A stretch of 64,000 nt of DNA, from assembly GCF_007750855.1 (NCBI RefSeq), contig NZ_CP036291.1, positions 2,170,001 through 2,234,000 of the forward strand, read 5' to 3'. The stretch comes from Pirellulimonas nuda (lineage in GTDB: Bacteria; Planctomycetota; Planctomycetia; Pirellulales; Lacipirellulaceae). A model generated the notes under the pieces. That model was not told the DNA's origin and ran no database searches. It worked only from the letters and a program-made list of their open reading frames with translations. Made by a program: the position numbers and the translations under genes. How positions within the stretch are numbered: position 1 is the stretch's first letter; every line of letters begins with the position of its first letter. Shown in pieces: positions 28,578 to 37,489 of the stretch.

Positions 28578-29621
28578 GTGTTCCGACGCACCATCGCCTT
28601 GATGAGCGGCTATACGCCCGGCGAGCAGCCCCCGCGGGCCTCGAAGGTCATCAAGCTCAACACGAACGAGAACCCCTACCCCCCCTCGCCCAAGGTTGCC
28701 GAAGCGATCCGGGGCGCGCTCGAATCGGGGCTGCAACGCTATCCCGACCCGCACGCCACCGCGTTTCGGATGCAGGCCGCAGAGCTGCTGGGGGTCGAGC
28801 CAGACTGGATCCTGTGCGGCAACGGCAGCGACGATATCCTGACGATCGTGGTGCGGACGTTCGTCGATGCCGGGCAGGTGATCCGCTTCGCGGCGCCCAG
28901 CTACGTGCTGTACGACACGCTGGCGTCGCTGCAAGGGGCGATGGCGGACGTCGTGCGTTACGAGCCGGACTGGACGCTGGGCTACCGGTTCGCGCAGACC
29001 GTCGACGGGCTGCGGCTCGCGATCCTCGCAAACCCCAACAGCCCATCCGGGACGATGCTGCCCCCCGGCGAGGTCGCCGCGATCGCCGACGCCCTCCCCT
29101 GCCCGCTGCTGGTTGACGAGGCGTACGTCGACTTCGCCCAGACGAGCTGCGTCGACCTGGTCCGCACCAACGAACGCATCATGGTCAGCCGGACGCTGTC
29201 CAAGAGCTACGCACTGGCGGGGCTGCGATTCGGTTTTATCGTCGCCCAGCCGCAGGTCGTCGAGCAACTGCAGAAGGTGAAGGACAGCTACAACTGCGAC
29301 GCGCTCTCCATCGCCGGCGCCACGGCCGCCATCTCGGATCAGGATTGGCTGCGGGCGAATGTCGCGCGTGTACGCGCCTCGCGGAGCCGGCTGAGCGACG
29401 AGCTGCAGCAGATGGGCTTCGGGTTGTCGGAGTCGGAGGCCAACTTCGTGTGGGCGACCCACCCCACCGCGTCTCACGAAGAGCTCTACCTGACGCTGAA
29501 GGCGCAGGGCCTGCTGGTGCGGTACATGCGCTTCCCCCACTGGGGAGACGGGCTGCGGGTCTCGGTCGGAACCGACGACCAGATCGACGCGCTGCTGGGC
29601 CTGCTGCGCGAGCTCGTGTAA
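28578..29621 (+). CDS. hisC: Histidinol-phosphate aminotransferase
   Basis: This 347-residue class I/II PLP aminotransferase makes histidinol phosphate from imidazole-acetol phosphate. It shows KLNTNENPYPPSP, GNGSDDIL, ILANPNSPSGTMLP, DEAYVDFA and SRTLSKSYALAGLRFGF, where the lysine binds PLP. The GTG at 28578 is used because MFRRTIALMSGYTPGEQP aligns with the N-terminus I remember for planctomycete relatives; the internal ATG at 28602 would remove it. The downstream position next to hisD agrees with the function. Confidence 0.94.
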   Translation: MFRRTIALMSGYTPGEQPPRASKVIKLNTNENPYPPSPKVAEAIRGALESGLQRYPDPHATAFRMQAAELLGVEPDWILCGNGSDDILTIVVRTFVDAGQVIRFAAPSYVLYDTLASLQGAMADVVRYEPDWTLGYRFAQTVDGLRLAILANPNSPSGTMLPPGEVAAIADALPCPLLVDEAYVDFAQTSCVDLVRTNERIMVSRTLSKSYALAGLRFGFIVAQPQVVEQLQKVKDSYNCDALSIAGATAAISDQDWLRANVARVRASRSRLSDELQQMGFGLSESEANFVWATHPTASHEELYLTLKAQGLLVRYMRFPHWGDGLRVSVGTDDQIDALLGLLRELV

Positions 29622-29830
29622 CGCCCCACCCCCGGGCGACTCTACTGCGGCCCGGATGCTTTGCCGCCCCCAGCGGGCCGTAGGCGTGTGTCAAACTGGG
29701 TAGACTCTTCCGCCGGTAGCGGAAGTTACCGCATTGTGGCCCCGTCACGACCGATCAAACCGGTAGGACGCGCTCTGCGCGTGTGCCGGCCAGCGCAATT
29801 GGGCTCGGTCTGTCGAACCGGGGGAATTCA

Positions 29831-31060
29831 ATGATCGTCCGAAATCTAGTACGCCTCTTATCGTCCGCGCTGCCAGCAGCCGTGCTGCTAGCGTTGCCCC
29901 ATACGGTTCAGGCCCAGCCTGGGGCCGTGGCCTACGCGAGCGAGTCGCCCGCCAAGTCGTCGGCCTACCCGAAGGGGGACTTCGCCGCGCACCTCACGGC
30001 CGCGACCGGGGGCGACGGGTCGAGTTGCGGCGGCGGCGCCTGCGACTGGGGCTGGGGTTGCGGCGGGTCTCCCTTCCGCACCGGGCCCGGCCCCTGCGAC
30101 GATTGGCGCGTCGGGCCACGCTGGCGCGGCTCGGTCGGCGCCATCGTGCTGTTCCGCGAATCAATCGACCTGGTCGGCCTGGCGGCCGAGAGCATGGCGG
30201 GCGGAGCGGCTATCCCGCTGGGCGCCGACACCGTGACCGAGAACTTCGACCACGGCATCGGTGGACGCCTGAGGCTGATCAACGATTTCTCGGAACAACG
30301 CGGCTACTCGGTGGAAGTGAACTACGTCGGCATCCCCGAGTGGAACGCGAGCGCCTACTCGCCGGAGCGGCCCCCGGCGGGCCCCGTGATTCCGGGCGTC
30401 ACCCAGCAGCGGTCGCTTGAGTACACGTCGTATATGCACTCGGTCGAAGTGAACATGCTGCGTCAATCCGATTCCGTCGTCGAGGCCTATGGCGGGGCGC
30501 GCTACATCCGCCTAGCCGAGGACGTAGACGACTTCTTGAATCGGGCAGAGTCGTTCCCGGCGCTCCCGCCGAACGCGCCGGTGCCCGACCCGGTGCTGGA
30601 CGTGCGCGACCTGCTCCGACACGTCGGCGTTGCGAACAACCTGATCGGCATCCAAGGGGGACTGCGGTCCGACCTGTTTCAGGTCACGCCTCGGCTACGG
30701 TTCGAGGGATTCCTCAACGGCGGCGCCTACTGCAACCTGATCTACCGCGACAGCCGCATCGACGAGACGCGGCGGGTGGTCGCCTTGGACGACCCGAGCA
30801 CGCCGGACAGCGAAGCGATCGAGGTGACCCAAAGCTCCCAGGTAGGCTACGAGTCGGACCGCGCACGGATCGCGTACACCGCGGAAGCGAGCTTCGCTGC
30901 CGCGCTGCAGTGGAACCGCTGTCTGTCGACCAAGCTTGGGTACCAGGTCCTCTACCTCGACGGGCTCGAACTGGGCGCCTCGGCGTTCCGTGGGATCCCG
31001 CCTTCGAGTGAAGACCTGCTGCTGCACGGCTTCTTTGCGAGCCTGGAGTACCGGCGCTAG
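29831..31060 (+). CDS. Exported beta-barrel-type outer-membrane protein
   Basis: This 409-residue protein has a signal peptide (to about residue 29, HTVQAQ). A Gly/Cys-rich segment (SSCGGGACDWGWGCGG) precedes a region of alternating strands with many aromatic residues, ending HGFFASLEYRR. A C-terminal beta-strand is typical of planctomycete outer-membrane barrels such as the BBP7-like group. The specific role is unknown. The ATG at 29831 starts the signal peptide and follows a GGGGGAA run; the open frame extends 16 codons further upstream. A 7-bp hairpin (CTTCCGC/GCGGAAG, 29707-29725) lies in the spacer before it. Confidence 0.68.
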   Translation: MIVRNLVRLLSSALPAAVLLALPHTVQAQPGAVAYASESPAKSSAYPKGDFAAHLTAATGGDGSSCGGGACDWGWGCGGSPFRTGPGPCDDWRVGPRWRGSVGAIVLFRESIDLVGLAAESMAGGAAIPLGADTVTENFDHGIGGRLRLINDFSEQRGYSVEVNYVGIPEWNASAYSPERPPAGPVIPGVTQQRSLEYTSYMHSVEVNMLRQSDSVVEAYGGARYIRLAEDVDDFLNRAESFPALPPNAPVPDPVLDVRDLLRHVGVANNLIGIQGGLRSDLFQVTPRLRFEGFLNGGAYCNLIYRDSRIDETRRVVALDDPSTPDSEAIEVTQSSQVGYESDRARIAYTAEASFAAALQWNRCLSTKLGYQVLYLDGLELGASAFRGIPPSSEDLLLHGFFASLEYRR

Positions 31061-31090
31061 CCGACCGGTCGGCGCGGCCGGGGTCAGGGT

Positions 31091-31666
31091 TCACGCCGGA
31101 CGCGCGTGCTCGGCGACGGCGCCGTGACGCGCGCAGCCGATCAGGTGGTCGTTGACCAGCCCCGCCGCCTGCATGAACGCGTAGCAGGTGGTGGGGCCGA
31201 CAAACCGGAAGCCCCGGCGCTTTAGCTCCTTGCTCAGGGCCTTGGACGCCGGCGACTCGGCCGGCACGTCCTCGTGGCGCTTGAAGCGGTTCTGCACCGG
31301 CGCCCCGTCCACGAACGACCAGACGAGCGCGTCGAGCAGCACCCCGGCGTCCCGCAGTCGCAGCATGGCCTGCGCATTGCCGATGGTCGATTCAATCTTG
31401 CCGCGGTGGCGTACGATCCCCGCGTCGGCGACCAAGCGGGCGGCGTCTGCCTTGCCGAAGCGCGCGACCAGTTCTGGATTGAAGCCCCGGAAGGCCCGTC
31501 GATAGCCCTCTCGCTTGTTGAGGATGGTCCGCCAAGAGAGCCCCGCCTGCGCCCCCTCGAGCGTGAGCATCTCGAATAAGCGGTGCTCGTCGTGCACGGG
31601 GTCGCCCCACTCGTCGTCGTGATAGCGGGCTTCTTCCGGGGAATTCTCCGCCCAGGGACAGCGCAT
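31091..31666 (-). CDS. tag: DNA-3-methyladenine glycosylase I
   Basis: This 191-residue base-excision repair enzyme removes 3-methyladenine from alkylated DNA. The N-terminus MRCPWAENSPEEARYHDDEW includes the family zinc ligands Cys3 and His16, and NDHLIGCARH near the end provides the second pair. FEMLTLEGAQAGLSWRTIL and FVGPTTCYAFMQAAGLVNDH are highly conserved Tag segments. It converges with the outer-membrane protein gene (30 bases apart) and diverges from mnmG. Confidence 0.96.
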   Translation of the reverse strand: MRCPWAENSPEEARYHDDEWGDPVHDEHRLFEMLTLEGAQAGLSWRTILNKREGYRRAFRGFNPELVARFGKADAARLVADAGIVRHRGKIESTIGNAQAMLRLRDAGVLLDALVWSFVDGAPVQNRFKRHEDVPAESPASKALSKELKRRGFRFVGPTTCYAFMQAAGLVNDHLIGCARHGAVAEHARPA

Positions 31667-31829
31667 CGATCGTTTACCTCACACAGGCCCGGCGCTCAAC
31701 GCTGCAGCCACCCGGTTAGGCAGTCGAAGGCGCCGCGCGACGAATTTAGCAGATTTCTCCGCCCCAGCGGGCCGCATCCGCCCTCATCATCCCTAGAAGG
31801 ACCCCGCGGCCCGGTTTAGGCTGAGACCG

Positions 31830-33698
31830 ATGTCAACGCTTACCTACCCCTACGACGTGATCGTCATCGGCGCCGGGCACGCCGGCGTTGAGGCTGCGCT
31901 CGCCGCGGCCCGCATCGGGGCCAGCACCGCCCTGCTGACGACCAACCTCGACACCGTCGGCCAGATGAGCTGCAACCCGGCCATCGGCGGGGTCGGCAAG
32001 GGGCAGATCGTCCGCGAGATCGACGCCCTCGGGGGCGCCATGGGGCTGGCCATCGACCGCACCGGCATCCAGTTCCGGATGCTCAACCGCAGCAAGGGGC
32101 CCGCGATGCACAGCCCCCGCGCCCAGGCGGACAAGCGGGCGTACCAGGCCCAAATCAAGCGGATGGTTGAGGAGCAACCCAACCTGGCGTTGCGGCAGGA
32201 GGTGGTCGAGGACCTGCTGACGAGCAGCGAGGGACCAGAGGCGAGGGGCGAGCGCCCGGCGTCTGTCACCGGCGTACGCGTCCGTGGCGGCGCCGAATAC
32301 CACGCGCCGACCGTGGTGCTTACGACCGGCACATTCTTGCAAGCAATCATGCACACCGGCGAGTCGCAGACCCCAGGCGGGCGCGGCGGCGAGGGGACCA
32401 CCGCTGGCATTAGCGCCGCGCTCGCGAGGCTCGGGTTCGACATCCGGCGTTTCAAGACGGGCACCCCGGCCCGGCTCAATGGGCGGACGATCGACTACGA
32501 CGCTTGCGAGCCGCAGCCGGGGGACGAACAGCCTCGGCCCTTCTCGTACCTCACGGACGGGATCAATCGGCCGCAGACCCCCTGCCACATCACCTACACC
32601 ACGCCGGCTGTGCACGACCTGATCCGCGCCAACCTCCATCGGGCGCCGATGTACACGGGGCAGATCGGTTCCAGCGGCCCCCGCTACTGCCCATCGATCG
32701 AGGACAAGATCGTCCGCTTCGCCGAAAAGACTCAACATCAACTCTTTTTGGAGCCCGAAGGGACCGGCACTCTGGAAGTCTACGTCAACGGCGTCTCCAC
32801 CAGCCTGCCGCGCGACGTGCAGGACGCCATGTTCCAGATGATCCCGGGCTGCGAGCGGGCCCAGATCATGCGTTACGGCTACGCCGTTGAGTACGACTAC
32901 TGCCCCCCCGACCAGCTCTGCCCAACGCTCGAGAGCAAACGCGTCGCCGGGCTGTACCTGGCCGGCCAGATCAATGGAACCACCGGATACGAGGAAGCGG
33001 GCGCCCAAGGATTGATTGCGGGCGCCAACGCAGCGCTCAAAGTCGCAGGCAGGGCGCCGCTGGTGCTTTCTCGCGACCAGGCCTACATCGGCGTGCTAGT
33101 AGACGACCTGGTGACCCGAGGGGTCGACGAGCCGTACCGGATGTTCACCAGCAGGGCCGAATACCGGCTGCTGCTGCGTCAGGACAACGCCGATCGTCGG
33201 CTGACGCCGCTGGCGGCGCAGCTCGGCCTGGTCGGCAACGAGCGGAGCGAGCGGCTGCGCCACAAGCTGGCGCAGGTAGAACGGGGCAAGCAAACGCTGC
33301 GCGACGTGAAGCACGCGGGGGGCCCGCTGGAGGCCTACCTCCGCCGCCCGGAGGTCGGCTGGCACGAAGTGCGGGGGATCGCCCCCGCGTTGGCCTCGCT
33401 CGATGCGGATGCTTGCGAGCAAGTAGAGATCGACACCAAGTACGCTGGCTACATCGCGCGTCAGCACGTCGACGTCGAGCGCCAACAGCGGCTATCGGCC
33501 AAACGCATCCCCGAGGGGCTCGACTACGCGGCGCTCACGCAGATGCGGCAAGAGGCACGTGAGAAGCTGGCGAAGATCCGCCCCGCCGATCTGGCCCAAG
33601 CGAGCCGCATCGCCGGAATCACGCCGGCCGACATCGCGTTGCTGATGGTGCACCTCGCGGCGCCCGGGCGGGGTGGATCGCGCGCCACGGCAAGCTAG
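31830..33698 (+). CDS. mnmG: tRNA uridine-5-carboxymethylaminomethyl modification enzyme
   Basis: This 622-residue FAD protein works with MnmE to modify the wobble uridine of certain tRNAs. It shows the dinucleotide-binding [20 protein letters not shown], then [20 protein letters not shown] and [17 protein letters not shown]-type segments, [31 protein letters not shown], and the [19 protein letters not shown] region that contacts tRNA. Length is standard. TAGGCT at 31817-31822 could be a -10 with a very short leader; no ribosome-binding site is evident. MnmE is not in the window. Confidence 0.97.
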   Translation: MSTLTYPYDVIVIGAGHAGVEAALAAARIGASTALLTTNLDTVGQMSCNPAIGGVGKGQIVREIDALGGAMGLAIDRTGIQFRMLNRSKGPAMHSPRAQADKRAYQAQIKRMVEEQPNLALRQEVVEDLLTSSEGPEARGERPASVTGVRVRGGAEYHAPTVVLTTGTFLQAIMHTGESQTPGGRGGEGTTAGISAALARLGFDIRRFKTGTPARLNGRTIDYDACEPQPGDEQPRPFSYLTDGINRPQTPCHITYTTPAVHDLIRANLHRAPMYTGQIGSSGPRYCPSIEDKIVRFAEKTQHQLFLEPEGTGTLEVYVNGVSTSLPRDVQDAMFQMIPGCERAQIMRYGYAVEYDYCPPDQLCPTLESKRVAGLYLAGQINGTTGYEEAGAQGLIAGANAALKVAGRAPLVLSRDQAYIGVLVDDLVTRGVDEPYRMFTSRAEYRLLLRQDNADRRLTPLAAQLGLVGNERSERLRHKLAQVERGKQTLRDVKHAGGPLEAYLRRPEVGWHEVRGIAPALASLDADACEQVEIDTKYAGYIARQHVDVERQQRLSAKRIPEGLDYAALTQMRQEAREKLAKIRPADLAQASRIAGITPADIALLMVHLAAPGRGGSRATAS

Positions 33699-33815
33699 GA
33701 AACTTCGCCCGCGGGGCGTCTGATCCCTCCGATCGGGGCCGAATCAAAATCCAATGTTCTCGTCAATCGGTCGTAAGTGGAATCCGCAGAAGGGTTTAGG
33801 TTGATTCAAGCGATA

Positions 33816-33843
33816 TTGACTCAGCCCGGACGCCCGATATAAT
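33816..33843 (+). promoter_or_regulatory. Strong sigma-70-type promoter
   Basis: TTGACT (33816-33821) and a perfect TATAAT (33838-33843), 16 bases apart. This is the best promoter match in the window, set in a locally AT-richer stretch. Transcription would start near 33850, about 325 bases before the HTH-receiver gene. Confidence 0.65.
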
Positions 33844-33849
33844 TCGGAC

Positions 33850-34176
33850 GCGATTGGCAATTCAGGCAACTTCGGGAGTTGCGGAGAACACTGCGGTTTG
33901 CAGGGTTCGGTGGGGTTGGCGGCGTCAAGGCCAATTCCGTGCTCTGCGTGCTGAGGGTGTCTCGGGTGGTATACCCCGTTCGGGGTATCTGACCGGCTCC
34001 CAAGTCCGGAGGCGTTGCCAGGTCGCAAGTACACCAGAGGTCTGGCGGAGCCGGCTGATTGCCGGCCGCGTCAGAAAGTTGTTCGCCGCGCCGTCGAGCC
34101 GGTTCAACTGTGGAGCGGGTCCACCTTCGGACAGGGAACGTCTATCCAGCGACTACGGAGAGAGGTGGTAGTACCG
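33850..34176 (+). promoter_or_regulatory. Long structured 5' leader of the HTH-receiver gene
   Basis: Between the predicted transcription start and ATG 34177 lie several hairpins: GCAACT/AGTTGC (33866-33882), CTGC/GCAG (33891-33903) and ATACCCCG/CGGGGTAT (33971-33988). No ORF of note is present, and it does not match a riboswitch class I can recognise. It could be a regulatory leader or a small RNA that shares the promoter. Confidence 0.4.
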
Positions 34177-34755
34177 ATGAAAACCGTCTTCACAACTGGC
34201 GAAGCCGCCAAGATCTGTAAGGTCAGTCAGCAGACCATCATCCGTTGCTTCGACTCGGGGCAACTCAAGGGGTTCCGCGTGCCGGGCAGCCGGTTCCGTC
34301 GCATCCCACGCGATCAACTGTACGCGTTCATGCGGGACAACGGCATCCCGACCGACGCCCTCGATAGCGGCAAGCGCAAGGTGCTGGTGGTGGACGACGA
34401 CCAGGACCTGGTCGACCTGTTGGTGGACCACTTCGAGCGCGACGCCCGCTTCGACGTCCGCAGCGTCAACAACGGCTTCGGCGCCGGCATGCTGATCAAG
34501 GAGTTTCGGCCCGACCTGGTTGTGCTGGACATCATGCTGCCGGACATCAACGGGCTTGAGGTTTGCCAGCTGGTGCGCGGCGACAAGACGATGGACGACG
34601 TGCGGATCATCTGCATCAGCGGCATGGTGGAAGAAGACCGTATCCAGAAGCTCCGCGACGCGGGCGCCAACGACTTCATCAAGAAGCCGTTCGACATCGA
34701 TGTTCTCACCAACCGCGTGTGTCAGTTGCTCGACGTCGAAACCGCCGCGCAGTGA
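34177..34755 (+). CDS. Excisionase-type HTH fused to a response-regulator receiver
   Basis: 192 residues. Residues 1-55 (FTTGEAAKICKVSQQTIIRC, then GFRVPGSRFRRIP) are a MerR/excisionase-like winged helix that binds DNA. Residues about 68-188 are a receiver domain with KVLVVDDDQD, phospho-acceptor Asp118 (LVVLDIMLPDING), a Ser/Thr site in CISGM and Lys in IKKPFD. The output domain comes before the receiver, the reverse of usual response regulators. ATG 34177 has GGAG/GAGG upstream; the longer open frame back to 34015 lies in the leader. The histidine kinase 87 bases downstream is the likely phosphate donor. Confidence 0.9.
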   Translation: MKTVFTTGEAAKICKVSQQTIIRCFDSGQLKGFRVPGSRFRRIPRDQLYAFMRDNGIPTDALDSGKRKVLVVDDDQDLVDLLVDHFERDARFDVRSVNNGFGAGMLIKEFRPDLVVLDIMLPDINGLEVCQLVRGDKTMDDVRIICISGMVEEDRIQKLRDAGANDFIKKPFDIDVLTNRVCQLLDVETAAQ

Positions 34756-34842
34756 CGCCCCCGGGCAGTCGGAACCGCGGGCTCGGCAGGAAACGGCTCA
34801 ACCAGGCGTTGATCCTGCGCGTCCCGTTGGCCGGCGCCGTCG

Positions 34843-35667
34843 TTGTTGTCAATCGCAGAAGCTAGTCGGTGGGCCTACCGCGTGGCGTCGATCCCTTCCC
34901 GCCGACCCGAAATCCCCGGCGCGCGGCGGCCCGTCCGCCGGCGCTGCCGGCTGCCCTCGCCAGCGGACGGCTCGGCCGAGCGGTTCCGCGAGGCGCTGGA
35001 GCGGGCCAAGCTCGACGCGATGAAAGAGCTCGCCTACGGCGCCGGGCACGAGATCAACAACCCGCTGGCGAACATCGCCGCCCGCGCGCAGTCGATGCTC
35101 AAGCGCGAGACCGACGCCGAGAAGCGGCGTTGGCTGGAGGTGATCCACCGCCAGGCGATGCGCGCGCACGAGATGATCGCCGACCTGATGCTTTTCGCCC
35201 GCCCGCCGGCGATGGAGAGGGCGCCCGTCGACGTCTGGGCCCTCGTCCAGCAATCCGCGGACGAGCACCGCGCCGAGGCCGAGAAGGCCGGCATCGTGCT
35301 GCGGACCAGCACCTCCGCCGACGAAGACCCCGTCTGGGCCGACGCCACGCAGCTTGCCGTGGCGCTGGGCGCGGTGATCCGGAACGCGATCGAAGCCATC
35401 GGAGAGAACGGCGCCATCGAGGTTTGTGTGCGCGACGCGCCCGGCTGGCGCGTGATCGAGGTGCACGACTCTGGGCCGGGGATCTCCGAAGCGGTCAGGC
35501 CCCACTTGTTCGACCCCTTCTTCAGCGGCCGCGAGGCGGGCCGGGGGCTCGGCTTCGGGCTCAGCAAGTGCTGGCGGATCGTGACCGACCTGGGGGGACG
35601 CGTCGAGGCGGCCAGCCCGCCCGGCGGGGGCGCCGTGCTCTCGCTCTGGCTCCCCATCGATCGGTGA
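34843..35667 (+). CDS. Compact soluble histidine kinase
   Basis: 274 residues. The dimerisation/phospho-acceptor segment ELAYGAGHEINNPLANI carries His69, and the ATPase domain shows VIRNAIEAI (N box), HDSGPGIS (G1), GRGLGFGLS (G2) and a typical end. There is no membrane helix and only about 50 residues before the H box, so no room for a sensor domain; the input must come from elsewhere or from a partner. The frame is closed by a stop at 34810, so a longer N-terminus is impossible without a frameshift. The TTG at 34843 is the first possible start; a later one is possible. It probably phosphorylates the HTH-receiver protein just upstream. Confidence 0.82.
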   Translation: MLSIAEASRWAYRVASIPSRRPEIPGARRPVRRRCRLPSPADGSAERFREALERAKLDAMKELAYGAGHEINNPLANIAARAQSMLKRETDAEKRRWLEVIHRQAMRAHEMIADLMLFARPPAMERAPVDVWALVQQSADEHRAEAEKAGIVLRTSTSADEDPVWADATQLAVALGAVIRNAIEAIGENGAIEVCVRDAPGWRVIEVHDSGPGISEAVRPHLFDPFFSGREAGRGLGFGLSKCWRIVTDLGGRVEAASPPGGGAVLSLWLPIDR

Positions 35668-35704
35668 TAGCACTGCAATCGCCGGGTTTTTCGCCGTGAC
35701 GGGG

Positions 35705-35734
35705 TTGGTAGACCGCGGACCGATGGGTTAGATT
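35705..35734 (+). promoter_or_regulatory. Candidate promoter for the toroid-repeat gene
   Basis: TTGGTA (35705-35710) and TAGATT (35729-35734), 18 bases apart, about 70 bases before ATG 35802. A short hairpin (GTCACGC/GCGTGAT) follows. Prediction from sequence only. Confidence 0.3.
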
Positions 35735-35801
35735 TTCTGCCGTCACGCCGAGCGTGATGGGTTGTCAAGGACGACAACTCTCAGCCGCAAGGAATGCCGC
35801 C

Positions 35802-37349
35802 ATGATGCTCCGATTTGAGTCCCGGCCTGCGCGCCGTGTCCGTTCCATCCGATCCGTCGCCCCGCGTCTTCCGGGCGCCGCTCCGCTTATCGACGGGGCG
35901 CGGGTCGCCATCGTCACGGCTCGAGCCGCTCTGCTGGCTCGCCAATCGCCCTGCGGCGCTTGGCGCAGCGGGGCCGGCATCGACGCCGGGCTCACCGCGC
36001 GGCTCGTGCTGCTCGATCTTCGCGTCGGCGCGTCCGACCCGCTGCGTACCGAACAACTCTGCCGAGCCCTGCGCGGCGCCCAGTCCGAATCAGGAGGCTG
36101 GCCGGCCGCCGGCGACGGGCCGGTTGACCTGTCTTGCAGCGTGCTGGCCTACTTCGCCCTGAAGTCGGCCGGCGCCAGCCCCGCCGACCCCGACCTGCGA
36201 CGCGCTCGACAAGCGATCGCCGAGCTAGGCGGCTTGGGCGGAGTCGACCTCGATGCGCAGCGCTGGCTCGCGATGTTCGGCCAGGTCGCCCAATCGGGCG
36301 TAACGCCGGTGGTGACGCTCTCGCCCAAGCAGGGCGTAGCCGAGCTGATCGGCGCCGGCGACGCGACGACCTCTGCGGTGGCTCGGCCGATCGACCCGCT
36401 CGCCGAGGCGTTGTGGGAAGCAGCCGTCAACAACCGCCCGGCCGACCTCGCGGGGCGTCTGCACCACGACACGCAGGCCGAAACGCTGGCCGTCCACGCC
36501 CCCTGTGACCAAACGCTCAACACGGCCGCGGCCCTGGGTGGGCTGCTGGCGACGGGCGCGGACCCGCTGGACGGGGCGATCGTCGCCGGCCGCACCGCGC
36601 TGGGCGCTAGCGCCGCCGATGGATCGATCCTTGCTCGGGCAGCGGCGCTGCTGGCGCTGGCCGACGCCGGCCGCGCGGCAGACGCCCCCCCTTGGCTCCG
36701 CGTAGCACAGGAAGAAGAGGTGGCAGCCGGCACGGCCGCGGCTGCCGATGAGCTGCGTGCGGCCCTCGCCGAATCGCTCCGGGCCGAGCAGCAAGCCGAT
36801 GGCTCGTGGTGCTCCGCTGGATCGGCCGACGCTCTTACTACCGCGGTGGCGGTCCGCGCGCTCGCTTCGGCCGGCGTTCATCCGCAGAACGCACAGGCCT
36901 GCGGCGCCGGCCGAAAGTACTTGGCGGTCCAGCAGCAGCTAAGCGGCGGCTGGGATTCCTCGACGCTGGGGCCGGTGCCGGCGACCGCCGCGGTGCTGTT
37001 GGCCCTGGCCGGCGACGGGGCGGAGCACACTGTAGCCATCGAGGCCGCCGCCAACTGGTTGTTGGCCCACCAGCACGCCAGCGGCGCCTGGTGCAAAGAC
37101 GACACCGCCGCCACGGCCGCCGCGGTCGAGGCGGTTGTCGAGGCGGGAATGGAGCTCGACGCGCTGGAGCCGTCGGTGGCTTGGCTGCTGGACGCCTCGG
37201 CAGACGACGGCGGCTGGAGCGGAACCGACGACGCGTTCTGCCCTCAAGCCACCGCCGCGGCCCTCACCGCACTGGTTGCGTGGCGCGATGCGGCGAGCCG
37301 GCAGCTCGCCACCGCGCCTCGCCCTGCCCTGCGGCTGGTGCGCGCCTAG
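35802..37349 (+). CDS. Squalene-cyclase-type (toroid) repeat protein
   Basis: 515 residues composed of repeats of the terpene cyclase/prenyltransferase alpha-toroid: QSPCGAW, QSESGGWPA, QQADGSWCS, QQLSGGWDS, QHASGAWCK and ADDGGWSG, each followed by a helix ending VLLAL, AVRAL or similar. The only DXDDTA-like piece is CKDDTA, where the first Asp is Cys, so cyclase activity cannot be claimed. There is no signal peptide or membrane helix. AAGGAA lies nine bases before ATG 35802. Such toroid proteins are common in planctomycetes with unknown roles; another, membrane-bound one is encoded at 54147. Confidence 0.75.
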   Translation: MMLRFESRPARRVRSIRSVAPRLPGAAPLIDGARVAIVTARAALLARQSPCGAWRSGAGIDAGLTARLVLLDLRVGASDPLRTEQLCRALRGAQSESGGWPAAGDGPVDLSCSVLAYFALKSAGASPADPDLRRARQAIAELGGLGGVDLDAQRWLAMFGQVAQSGVTPVVTLSPKQGVAELIGAGDATTSAVARPIDPLAEALWEAAVNNRPADLAGRLHHDTQAETLAVHAPCDQTLNTAAALGGLLATGADPLDGAIVAGRTALGASAADGSILARAAALLALADAGRAADAPPWLRVAQEEEVAAGTAAAADELRAALAESLRAEQQADGSWCSAGSADALTTAVAVRALASAGVHPQNAQACGAGRKYLAVQQQLSGGWDSSTLGPVPATAAVLLALAGDGAEHTVAIEAAANWLLAHQHASGAWCKDDTAATAAAVEAVVEAGMELDALEPSVAWLLDASADDGGWSGTDDAFCPQATAAALTALVAWRDAASRQLATAPRPALRLVRA

Positions 37350-37489
37350 GCCGTGAACCTCTGGACGCTCGCGGCTCAAAGTGGTCGCGAGTCGACCGTG
37401 GCGATTGCGGCCAATGTTGAGCTATGGAATTGGCCGGCGCCGGGCGGGTCGGGTAGGCTGAAGCGAAACCACTTCCCCACGAGGCCGCT

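Larger units (their letters stand above)
33699..34176. other. Long spacer with promoter and structured leader before the HTH-receiver gene
   Basis: A 478-base region without a gene. It holds the promoter at 33816-33843 and, downstream of it, about 330 bases of probable transcribed leader with several hairpins (listed separately). Between 33699 and 33815 I see nothing recognisable. Confidence 0.6.

Noticed and set aside
34015-34176. Extension of the HTH-receiver gene upstream of 34177
   Set aside because: The region is structured leader DNA, and the conserved HTH begins exactly at ATG 34177 after a good ribosome-binding site.
33699-34176. tRNA or other known structured RNA in the spacer
   Set aside because: No cloverleaf, no CCA end and no conserved loop sequence could be recognised.
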